A stretch of DNA of 26,880 nt from positions 1-26,880 of the forward strand of contig JAEWCM010000157.1 of assembly GCA_023390635.1 (NCBI GenBank), written 5' to 3'. This DNA comes from Bacillota bacterium. Lineage in GTDB: Bacteria; Bacillota; Desulfitobacteriia; Desulfitobacteriales; Desulfitobacteriaceae. This document shows, in pieces, positions 1 to 6,617 of this stretch. The notes beneath the pieces were generated by a model, which did not search any database, was not told where the DNA came from, and saw only the letters and a list, made by a program, of their open reading frames with translations. The translations under genes and the position numbers were made by a program. Positions within the stretch are counted from its first letter, which is position 1. Every line of letters begins with the position of its first letter.

Positions 1-561
1 CTGTTGTTAAGCCTGGAGCAGGCCCAAACAACAGCCGAATTAAAAGATATCCGCAGTGAAATGATTGAACAGGGTTATTTGGCTGGTAAAAACAAAGAGA
101 AAGATAAGTTTCGCAAAGGACAAAGCAATAAGCCGAAAAAAATCATGGAAAGCCCGGAGCCCCGTACTTTCTATTCCACCCAGGGTCGCCTTATCTATGT
201 AGGAAAAAATAATAAGCAAAATGACTGGCTCACAACCAAGCACAGCTCTCCCCATGATCTTTGGCTTCATGTCAAAAATATACCAGGCTCGCATGTTCTC
301 ATTCCCTTAGACCAGGATGAAGAATTCCCTGATGACCTGACCTTGGAAGAAGCTGCTGCCCTGGCTATTCACTTTAGCCAGGCTCAAGGTTCCACCCTCG
401 TTCCCGTCGATTATACTCACGTCAAAAACATTAAGAAGCCGAATGGAGCTAAGCCAGGAATGGTGATCTATGAAAAAAACTGGACCCTTTATCTGACACC
501 GGAGAAAGATAAGCTGGAGCAACTCTTGAAAGGAGAACAAAGTCGCAAAGAAATTCCATAA
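1..561 (+). CDS. rqcH: RqcH/NFACT family protein, C-terminal part (5' end outside window)
   Basis: The reading frame is open from base 1, so this is the C-terminal end of a longer gene. About residues 50-160 of the visible part match the NFACT-R (DUF814) domain: it has the GRLIYVGKNN and DLWLHVKNIPGSHV motifs. In the family, RqcH (formerly FbpA/fibronectin-binding protein) binds split 50S subunits carrying peptidyl-tRNA and recruits tRNA-Ala for C-terminal alanine tailing of stalled peptides. The N-terminal NFACT-N and coiled-coil regions must lie upstream. The stop is TAA at 559-561. No hairpin terminator is evident in the 116 bases after it. Confidence 0.9.
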   Translation: MLLSLEQAQTTAELKDIRSEMIEQGYLAGKNKEKDKFRKGQSNKPKKIMESPEPRTFYSTQGRLIYVGKNNKQNDWLTTKHSSPHDLWLHVKNIPGSHVLIPLDQDEEFPDDLTLEEAAALAIHFSQAQGSTLVPVDYTHVKNIKKPNGAKPGMVIYEKNWTLYLTPEKDKLEQLLKGEQSRKEIP

Positions 562-677
562 ATTATTAAAAACAAAATTTAACTTTTACTTTACCTACCT
601 TTAATCCTCTCTTATCCTTGATTCGGTATGCTGTGTCTATACAGTAACTTATTTTAATGATAAGAGGGTGAAGATCC

Positions 678-1292
678 ATGGATTTGCTGACTCACTTAAG
701 CCTATCCTTAAAGTTAAAGCGTCACATCGAGAATAATTTTCACATAAAAGTGAACACTTTCCGTTTTATGTGGGGAAACATAAAACCTGATCTTTCTCCT
801 CAATACGCCCATATTCCCCACTATAAAAAAGATTCAGGATCATTCATATGCCAGGAAATTAAAACTCTGCTGGAGACAAGGCTTTCTGAAAACAAACCCT
901 GCACCGGCCACTTTTCCGAAAGGTTGGGAATCACTACCCATTACCTTTCGGATTTTTTCTGTTACGCCCATTCTGAAGGTTTCACCGGCGGCAATGTAAG
1001 ACACACCCTTTATGAACTAAGGATATCCTTATATTTCCTTTTTAGATTTTTAAAAATAAACCGGCTTAATTCAGAATATAACAATAGCAACCAAAGTATT
1101 TCTACCATCTGGCAAACGATTGAGGAGCTTCATGCCAACTATTCACAATGGGCCGATAAAGCTCAACCGAGTATAGACATAGCTTTTACCTTGAAAAGCT
1201 GTTCCTATCTGTGTTTTTCTGTCATGGCCACCTGCATCACTGACGAAGAAGACGCTTATGGGATAGATGAGCTTGTCCATTCTCTAAATTAA
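678..1292 (+). CDS. Zinc-dependent phospholipase C-like protein (cytosolic form)
   Basis: A 204-residue protein with the zinc-ligand spacing of the bacterial phospholipase C / S1-P1 nuclease fold. Visible are H88-x3-D92-x5-H98 in HYLSDFFCYAH, followed by H109-x3-E113 in HTLYE; Bacillus cereus PLC has H118, D122, H128, H142, E146. Candidate earlier ligands are H6, D38 and H48. There is no signal peptide, whereas the secreted enzymes depend on a processed N-terminal Trp, so this looks like an intracellular family member of unknown substrate. The start is ATG behind GAGGGTGA. It lies 27 bases before the PIN-PhoH gene, probably in one transcript. Family assignment rests on motif spacing only; catalysis is not certain. 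Confidence 0.6.
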   Translation: MDLLTHLSLSLKLKRHIENNFHIKVNTFRFMWGNIKPDLSPQYAHIPHYKKDSGSFICQEIKTLLETRLSENKPCTGHFSERLGITTHYLSDFFCYAHSEGFTGGNVRHTLYELRISLYFLFRFLKINRLNSEYNNSNQSISTIWQTIEELHANYSQWADKAQPSIDIAFTLKSCSYLCFSVMATCITDEEDAYGIDELVHSLN

Positions 1293-1319
1293 GAATGCAA
1301 AAGAACAGGAGTGACATAA

Positions 1320-2705
1320 GTGAGAAAATCTAAAAAGACCTTTGTCCTGGACACCAATGTTTTGCTTCACACCCCCTATGCCCTTTTCTCTTTTGAGGAC
1401 AACAATATTGTCATCCCGGAAGTGGTACTGGAAGAATTGGACCGATTTAAAAAAGATAATTCCGAATTGGGAGCTAACGCTAGACATGTAGCCAGAATTA
1501 TTGACAGTCTAAGAGAAAAAGGCAATTTAAACAAAGGTGTCAAATTGGATAACGGCGGTTCTCTGCGCATAGAAATGAATTTTCACGATGTAAAGCTTCC
1601 TGAAAGCTGGACAGGCAGTTTCAACGACAACCGCATCCTAAAAGTGTGTAAGGGGTTGTTAGAGAACAAGGAAAAAGTATTTTTAATCACTAAAGACGTT
1701 TTTGCCAGAATAAAAGCAGATATCTTAGGAATCACTGCTCAGGATTTTTATAAAGAGCAGGCTCCTGTTTATGACGAACAGTATCGGGGACGGCTGGATG
1801 TTTATACCACAGAAGAAAAGTTAGCTGAATTCTATCGGGAGGGAAAAATCCTGCCCAAAGATTTGCTTCCCTTTTCTCCAAGCGATGTTGATCAACAACA
1901 AATTTCTCTGGTCACCAATCAGTTTTTAATCATCCATTCTTTAAACAATGAAAAGCAGACTGCGTTGGCACGTTTTGACGGTCAAATCATTGTCCCCCTT
2001 AAATTTGTCCAGGAACACCCTTTTGGCGTTTCTCCACGAAATGCAGGACAAAAATTTATTCAGGAAGCATTGATGATGGATGCAACCATAGCTCCTCTTA
2101 TTATCATAAAGGGATCGGCAGGTACGGCGAAAACCTTTTATTCCCTCGCTGTCGGTTTACATAAAATGATTGCAGAACGTCATGACGCTTACCGAAAGAT
2201 TTTAGTTTGCCGTCCTAATGTTAAATTTGATGAGGATATTGGCTTTTTACCAGGAAGCGAACAGGAAAAGATTGCTCCTTTTCTAAGACCCGTAATTGAT
2301 AATCTGGAGATTCTCATTGATAAGGATGAAAGCGAACGCTACCATAGTGAAAAAGAGCTGAAGGATAAAATTGATGAGCTTTTTGACCGTAAAATCATCA
2401 ATACCGAAGCTATTGCTTTTATCAGAGGTCGTTCCATTGTCAAACAATGGGTTATTATTGATGAAGCGCAAAATCTGACTCCCAAACAAGTCAAAGGCAT
2501 TATTACCAGGGCCGGAATGGGCACAAAAATCATTTTACTCGGTGATCCGGAACAGATTGATCATCCTTTTCTCGATATCAGAACCAACGGTTTGAGTTAT
2601 GCTGCAGAAAAAATGAAAGGAAGCCCTCTCTGCTTCCAAATAACTCTGACCGAAGATGAATGTGAGCGTTCAGAACTGGCTTATGAAGCTGCTAAGCGAA
2701 TGTAA
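1320..2705 (+). CDS. PIN domain / PhoH family ATPase
   Basis: A 461-residue two-domain protein. The N-terminal PIN nuclease domain (about 1-140) shows FVLDTNVLL with D11 and the acidic VVLEELDRFK segment. The C-terminal PhoH ATPase domain has Walker A GSAGTAKT at 265-272 and Walker B VIIDEAQ with D381. The architecture equals B. subtilis YlaK and the actinobacterial PhoH2 proteins, for which RNA helicase and ribonuclease activity are reported. The protein is cytosolic. The start is GTG with AGGAG seven bases upstream. The gene follows the PLC-like gene closely and ends against the convergent pseudouridine synthase gene, with a hairpin between them. The RNA-processing role here is inferred from the family. 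Confidence 0.9.
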   Translation: MRKSKKTFVLDTNVLLHTPYALFSFEDNNIVIPEVVLEELDRFKKDNSELGANARHVARIIDSLREKGNLNKGVKLDNGGSLRIEMNFHDVKLPESWTGSFNDNRILKVCKGLLENKEKVFLITKDVFARIKADILGITAQDFYKEQAPVYDEQYRGRLDVYTTEEKLAEFYREGKILPKDLLPFSPSDVDQQQISLVTNQFLIIHSLNNEKQTALARFDGQIIVPLKFVQEHPFGVSPRNAGQKFIQEALMMDATIAPLIIIKGSAGTAKTFYSLAVGLHKMIAERHDAYRKILVCRPNVKFDEDIGFLPGSEQEKIAPFLRPVIDNLEILIDKDESERYHSEKELKDKIDELFDRKIINTEAIAFIRGRSIVKQWVIIDEAQNLTPKQVKGIITRAGMGTKIILLGDPEQIDHPFLDIRTNGLSYAAEKMKGSPLCFQITLTEDECERSELAYEAAKRM

Positions 2706-2727
2706 CCAGGAAGAGATCAAAAGCGGA

Positions 2728-2758
2728 TATGCTCAAACTGCAAACAGTTCTGAGCATA
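2728..2758. terminator. Hairpin between convergent genes
   Basis: Arms TATGCTCA+AACTG (2728-2740) and CAGTT+TGAGCATA (2745-2758, one bulged C) close a CAAA loop. It sits between the stops of the PhoH gene and the convergent RluA-family gene, so it probably terminates both. Neither side has a strong T tract, which lowers certainty about intrinsic termination. Confidence 0.5.
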
Positions 2759-2764
2759 CCCACT

Positions 2765-3745
2765 TTATATTTTGAAATCTAATTTTATCAACATCTTGGC
2801 AAAAACAGGCGGTACATCCACCAAAAAATTCATCTGCTCGCCGGTACGGGGATGAATAAAACCCAACTGGGCAGCATGCAGCATCTGTCCGGGAAGCTCA
2901 AACTTAGAATGGCGTGGACCGTAAACCGGATCACCTAAAACAGGGTGCTGAAGATAGGCCATATGCACTCTGATTTGATGGGTTCTTCCTGTCTCCAACT
3001 TAGCCTCCACATAGGTGAATTCATTAGCACGGCAGAGTACTGTATAATGAGTAACCGCCGGCTTGGAGTTACCAAAGGTTACCGCCATGCGCTTTCTTTC
3101 TCCTGGATCACGACCAATCGGAGCATCTACGGTGCCGGAAGATTCCTCTAATCGGCCATAAACAATCGCTTTATAGCGCCTGGCCATGCTGTGAGCCTTA
3201 ATCTGAGCAGCCAGCCCCTGATGAGCTTCATCATTCTTTGCTACGACCAAAAGCCCTGAAGTATCTTTGTCAATGCGATGAACTATGCCCGGACGCAAAA
3301 TTCCATTGATCCCGGAAAGGTTGCGGCAATGGAAGAGCAAGGCATTAACCAATGTTCCCTGCCACGCCCCCGGTGCAGGATGAACGACCATCCCTTGCGG
3401 CTTATTCACAACTAAAAGATCATCATCTTCATAAACAATATCCAACGGGATATCTTCGCCCTGAATATCTGTTGATTGAGGTGCAGGTATCTCCACCTCA
3501 ATCACATCCCTCTCCCGCACCTTATAGTTCGCCTTTTGTACCTTGCCATTGACCCGTACCCGACTGTCCCTAATCAGTCCTTGGACAAAAGAACGACTTT
3601 TTTCCAGACTATTGGATACTCCAATATCCAGCCTTATCTCCGGAGGCAATTCTAAAATAATCTTTTCTGCACATATTATATCTTCTTCATCTTCTAAGTG
3701 ATCAACATTAAGAAGATGATCTGTCATGATCTCCCTATCATCCAT
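2765..3745 (-). CDS. ylyB: RluA/RluD family 23S rRNA pseudouridine synthase
   Basis: 326 residues: an acidic N-terminal stretch, an S4 RNA-binding domain (about 38-85, ending RVRVNGKVQ) and the RluA catalytic domain from about 105. The signature HRIDKDTSGLLV places the catalytic aspartate at D159. Family members convert uridines of 23S rRNA to pseudouridine. The gene is directly downstream of lspA, as ylyB is in B. subtilis, and the gap of 43 bases suggests one transcript. The start is uncertain: the first ATG has AAAGGG about ten bases upstream, and a second ATG six codons later has AGGGAG only three bases away. The exact target uridine cannot be read from sequence. Confidence 0.92.
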   Translation of the reverse strand: MDDREIMTDHLLNVDHLEDEEDIICAEKIILELPPEIRLDIGVSNSLEKSRSFVQGLIRDSRVRVNGKVQKANYKVRERDVIEVEIPAPQSTDIQGEDIPLDIVYEDDDLLVVNKPQGMVVHPAPGAWQGTLVNALLFHCRNLSGINGILRPGIVHRIDKDTSGLLVVAKNDEAHQGLAAQIKAHSMARRYKAIVYGRLEESSGTVDAPIGRDPGERKRMAVTFGNSKPAVTHYTVLCRANEFTYVEAKLETGRTHQIRVHMAYLQHPVLGDPVYGPRHSKFELPGQMLHAAQLGFIHPRTGEQMNFLVDVPPVFAKMLIKLDFKI

Positions 3746-3788
3746 TATTGCTTCGCCCTTTCACTCAGCCTGAATCTTTCTCATTCTT

Positions 3789-4337
3789 TTACTTTGACTC
3801 TGAGCTATTACTTTCTTTCCCGCTCTTGATTTTTCTCTCTGTGAGCAATAGGTTCAGCATCAGAATTCCTACCCCTACGACGATCATTGCATCAGCAAAA
3901 TTAAAAATATAAGACCAAATTCTCACATCTACATAATCAATGACATGACCATAAACAATCCGATCATATAAATTTCCCAAAGCTCCTGTGCCAATCATGC
4001 CCAGTGCCAACTTTGTCCATCGGTCATCTCTATCAAGCTGATGATTTACATAAAAGATGACACCGACCGACAAAATTGCCGCAACAATAAAAATCCAGGT
4101 CTTACCGGCCAACAAACCAAAGGCCGCTCCCGGATTCAACACATAGGTCAGATGAAATACATTCGGAATAATTGCTACACTTTCTCCCGGCATGAATGAA
4201 TTTTGCACAGCCACTTTTAATATTCTATCAATAGCCCATCCTACAATGATAATTAACCAGGTCAGATTGTCCACACTCCCCGCTATCTTGATCCGGTACC
4301 TTTCTTTTATCTTAACATAAGGCCCGCCCTCGGGCAA
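3789..4337 (-). CDS. lspA: Signal peptidase II (lipoprotein signal peptidase)
   Basis: An integral membrane aspartyl protease that removes signal peptides from diacylglyceryl-modified prolipoproteins. The conserved boxes are present: AIDRILK (D37), NPGAAFG (N68), GNLYDRI with catalytic D125 and FNFAD with catalytic D149. Four hydrophobic segments are visible. At 182 residues it is slightly longer than the usual 150-165. The start is TTG with AAGGTG eight bases upstream; an internal GTG (residue 22) would give a more usual N-terminus but its ribosome site is too close. It precedes the RluA-family gene. The large palindrome lies upstream, so it needs its own promoter or read-through. A lipoprotein substrate occurs in this window at 25623. 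Confidence 0.93.
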   Translation of the reverse strand: MPEGGPYVKIKERYRIKIAGSVDNLTWLIIIVGWAIDRILKVAVQNSFMPGESVAIIPNVFHLTYVLNPGAAFGLLAGKTWIFIVAAILSVGVIFYVNHQLDRDDRWTKLALGMIGTGALGNLYDRIVYGHVIDYVDVRIWSYIFNFADAMIVVGVGILMLNLLLTERKIKSGKESNSSESK

Positions 4338-4395
4338 CGGCTCTGCACCTTGAGTTTCTATCCCTAATATGCTCTGTTATTTTCAAAGGCATCAT

Positions 4396-4538
4396 AAAAA
4401 AGGGCCGTCGCAAAATAGAATCGACAAAGCCAAGCAATGAATGACCGGAGATGAGCGATTAACGCCAGTTTGTGACAGCGGAGTGTCATTCATTGCTTGG
4501 CTTGCTTATAAATTACTATTTTGCGACGGCCCTTTTTT
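4396..4538. repeat. 143-bp nested perfect palindrome (terminator-like or MITE-like)
   Basis: Outer arms of 23 bases (4396-4418 and 4516-4538, core GGGCCGTCGCAAAATAG) are perfect inverted repeats flanked by A6 and T6. A second perfect 19-base pair lies inside (4427-4445 and 4485-4503, containing CCAAGCAATGAATGAC). The centre holds a small GCG-ATTAA-CGC hairpin. It fills the gap between the TraR/DksA gene and lspA. It could act as a bidirectional intrinsic terminator because each outer arm ends in a T tract on leaving the stem. Its length and two-tier symmetry are more than a terminator needs and resemble a non-autonomous mobile repeat. No clear target-site duplication was found. Confidence 0.75.
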
Positions 4539-4544
4539 CCATAT

Positions 4545-5219
4545 TTAATCTTCGTGATCGGTACTAAAATAAATCTCACCTGTGCCTTGGCTGTTTCCTT
4601 TGACAGGGATAAGCTCTACAGCTTCAGCTCCGCCAATTGTCTCATCGCTGTTTTCATATAGTTCATTCGGATCACTGATGTCCTGATTAGTACCCAGATC
4701 CTGCAAAGAATCTGATGTTCCATATCGGGCCACTGCCTGCCAGGCATCCTCCCGGTCAAATTCTCCATGCAGACGATTGCCCGCTCTCTCTCCATAGGGA
4801 GGATACAGCAGTTCATTCTCCACTGGGGCTACCTTCATCGTGTGATGCTCTTCTGTTTCTTCAAGATGGCTGCACTGGGTACATACTGTGGTATAGGGGA
4901 TTGCTTCCAGCCTTTCAGGAGAAATATTTTTGCCACACCGCTCACATTTGCCGTAGCGTCCTTTTTCCCACAGTTCGAGAGCCGCATCAATTGCTTTTTC
5001 CCTGCTCATCAATCTGTCTCTTTGCGCCATATCCCGCTCCCGCATATACAGTTCAGTTCCGATATCTGCCGGATGATTGTCCGCTAAAGACAGCTCTGAT
5101 AATGAATCACGCATAGCTTCATCAAGCAGTTCATGGATACTGGCATGAATACGTTCCTTCTCCTGATATAGTTTCTGAATTAGAGCCTGATATTTGTGGC
5201 TGTGATCCTTATCCTGCAT
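4545..5219 (-). CDS. TraR/DksA C4 zinc-finger protein (YteA/YlyA-like)
   Basis: 224 residues. The N-terminal half (about 8-90) is a charged helical, probably coiled-coil region; a four-cysteine zinc finger follows with C92, C95, C113 and C116 in CERCG...CTQC. The tail is acidic. This is the layout of the yteA family of sporulation-associated DksA-like proteins; DksA relatives bind the RNA polymerase secondary channel. In B. subtilis ylyA sits immediately upstream of lspA, which matches its place here. The start ATG has AAAGGAG at good spacing. It follows the DUF5665 gene by 18 bases and ends at the palindrome. Direct effect on polymerase is inferred. Confidence 0.85.
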   Translation of the reverse strand: MQDKDHSHKYQALIQKLYQEKERIHASIHELLDEAMRDSLSELSLADNHPADIGTELYMRERDMAQRDRLMSREKAIDAALELWEKGRYGKCERCGKNISPERLEAIPYTTVCTQCSHLEETEEHHTMKVAPVENELLYPPYGERAGNRLHGEFDREDAWQAVARYGTSDSLQDLGTNQDISDPNELYENSDETIGGAEAVELIPVKGNSQGTGEIYFSTDHED

Positions 5220-5237
5220 AGGGTCTCCTTTCCCCGG

Positions 5238-5651
5238 CTATTGCACCGTACCGTTGATATTAACCCACTTGATAATTTCGGCAATTAAACCACCGATAAC
5301 AGGCAGATTAAGGACAACCAGACGTTTCAACAAGAGAATAAAAAGACCCGCTACAAGCGTGGCCCCTAAAGTACCTCCTAAACCACGTAAAATTCCCACA
5401 GCAAAATTATTCCACAGCATACGGCGAGGATGATTTAAATAACTGATATACTCCCCCAGTCTTATCTTCTCCAGAGTATTGGCCAGCCTTTCCTCTTGAC
5501 GGAGCAGATGGGTTGCAACATGTTTACTTTTACTGCCCTTTACTGTAACCGAAGCTTGTCCTTTAGAATAATACGCATTTCGGATATTAAGTCCATATCC
5601 TCTGCTGCTTCGCCAACCATGGATTTTTCCTGCTTTCCTTTCCTGTGGCAC
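5238..5651 (-). CDS. DUF5665 family small membrane protein
   Basis: 137 residues, of which about 55-137 match the DUF5665 pattern known from Clostridia: LGEYISYLNHPRRMLWNNF, then a glycine-rich hydrophobic stretch and LPVIGGLIAEIIKWV at the end. One strongly hydrophobic segment (about 90-112) suggests membrane association. The basic N-terminal 50 residues are not part of the domain. The start is GTG preceded by GAGGTGAT at seven bases. Function is unknown. It lies between pduL and the TraR/DksA gene on the same strand, likely cotranscribed with the latter. Confidence 0.75.
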   Translation of the reverse strand: MPQERKAGKIHGWRSSRGYGLNIRNAYYSKGQASVTVKGSKSKHVATHLLRQEERLANTLEKIRLGEYISYLNHPRRMLWNNFAVGILRGLGGTLGATLVAGLFILLLKRLVVLNLPVIGGLIAEIIKWVNINGTVQ

Positions 5652-5665
5652 TTGGCTATCACCTC

Positions 5666-5699
5666 AAGAGAAACGTCACCTTATTGCCTGGTTTCTCTT
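5666..5699 (-). promoter_or_regulatory. Hairpin abutting the DUF5665 ribosome binding site
   Basis: Nine-base perfect arms (5666-5674 AAGAGAAAC and 5691-5699) with a 16-base loop lie between pduL and the DUF5665 gene. On the transcript the stem ends directly next to the GAGGTGAT ribosome site (5658-5665). It could be a weak pduL terminator, an RNA processing or stability element, or chance. There is no T tract after it. Confidence 0.3.
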
Positions 5700-5723
5700 T
5701 CAGTGTACCCTGATTTTTTAAAA

Positions 5724-6347
5724 TTACACTCCCGTCCCGACCAATTCTCTACTTTTCACTTCAGAATCATTAGATACACGAACGTTAACGATCTGACCAT
5801 TCTTTAATTCAAAAGCATTTCCCTCATCGGTATCGATATGGAAATCCAGTCTGAAGTCTTTGCTAACCCGAATTAATACTTCATCCATAATTCCCCCTCT
5901 TTCCCCAGGGAGCATTACTTGTACCCGATCTCTATCCTTTACATGGTATTCTTTAGCCTCAGCCTCTGACATATGAATATGCCGTCCAGCAACAATGACT
6001 CCCCTTTCCAGTTTTACCTCCCCTTTAGGACCCACGATCACAATTCCCGGGGTATCATGAAGGTCTCCTGAATCTCTAACCGAGGCACTGATTCCTACTT
6101 TGAACGTGTCTGTAAAAGAAAGCTCTACCTGGGATTCTTTGCGGGCCGGTCCTAAAACCCTTACTCCGGTAATAGAACCCTTGGGTCCAATCAAATCCAC
6201 TTTTTCCTCTGCTGCAAATTGTCCCGGCTGACTTAAAGGTTTATATACCGTTAATTCAAAACCTGAGCCAAAAAGTATTTCAATATGTTCTTGTGTCAAA
6301 TGAATATGGCGATTGGAAATTCCCACCGGAACTTGAAACGTAAACAT
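5724..6347 (-). CDS. pduL: PduL-type phosphate acyltransferase (phosphotransacylase)
   Basis: 207 residues covering the full PduL tandem domain. Zinc-binding elements are visible: H14/H16 in RHIHL, H123/H125 in RHIHM, and H170 with E175 in FHIDTDEGNA. The enzyme interconverts acyl-CoA and acyl-phosphate. There is no N-terminal encapsulation peptide before the first domain and no microcompartment shell gene nearby, so a cytosolic form is likely. In acetogens such as Moorella PduL enzymes replace Pta in acetate formation; a similar role here is inferred. ATG start with AGGAGG nine bases upstream. The upstream region carries a tandem repeat and a TATAAT-like box. Confidence 0.92.
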   Translation of the reverse strand: MFTFQVPVGISNRHIHLTQEHIEILFGSGFELTVYKPLSQPGQFAAEEKVDLIGPKGSITGVRVLGPARKESQVELSFTDTFKVGISASVRDSGDLHDTPGIVIVGPKGEVKLERGVIVAGRHIHMSEAEAKEYHVKDRDRVQVMLPGERGGIMDEVLIRVSKDFRLDFHIDTDEGNAFELKNGQIVNVRVSNDSEVKSRELVGTGV

Positions 6348-6466
6348 CCACTAATTCCTCCTAAAAATTCTGTGTGATCTTGGGAAAGCTGGAATAGATA
6401 TTCTCAGCATTATCCCATTGGCTATAAAATATTCAGAGTTATTTATAGAACACCCATAATAAATAA

Positions 6467-6501
6467 TCTATATTATAACACTAAGTTCTATCTTATAACA
6501 C
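6467..6501 (-). promoter_or_regulatory. 20-bp-period direct repeat with -10-like box upstream of pduL
   Basis: A 15-base unit at 6467-6481 recurs at 6487-6501 with one mismatch (shared core TTATAACAC), giving a 20-base period, about two helical turns. Read on the minus strand the promoter-proximal copy contains TATAAT (6472-6477). A third, imperfect copy (TTATAGAACAC) is at 6443-6453. This could be an operator overlapping the pduL promoter; the -35 region is poor, which would suit an activator. The rest of 6348-6550 is AT-rich and shows no gene. Confidence 0.35.
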
Positions 6502-6550
6502 CATATTTGTGAAAATATACATTTGTTAAATTATTTTTTACATTATTTAA

Positions 6551-6595
6551 GCCGGGTCCGGTGCTTCACTACACACCGGACCCGGCTGTTTTTTC
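6551..6595. terminator. Strong hairpin terminator downstream of the chemoreceptor gene
   Basis: Perfect 13-base arms GCCGGGTCCGGTG (6551-6563) and 6574-6586 with a ten-base loop. It lies 32 bases past the chemoreceptor stop and also between that gene and the pduL promoter. The better T tract (TGTTTTTT) is on the plus strand; the minus-strand side is only TTAAATAATG followed by an A-rich run. Confidence 0.75.
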
Positions 6596-6617
6596 CCTTA
6601 TTGAAACTCTATCAAAC

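Noticed and set aside
4715..5116. Long plus-strand open frame opposite the TraR/DksA gene
   Set aside because: Antisense shadow: the minus strand encodes a zinc-finger family protein with an ideal ribosome site, while the plus-strand product has no recognisable features.
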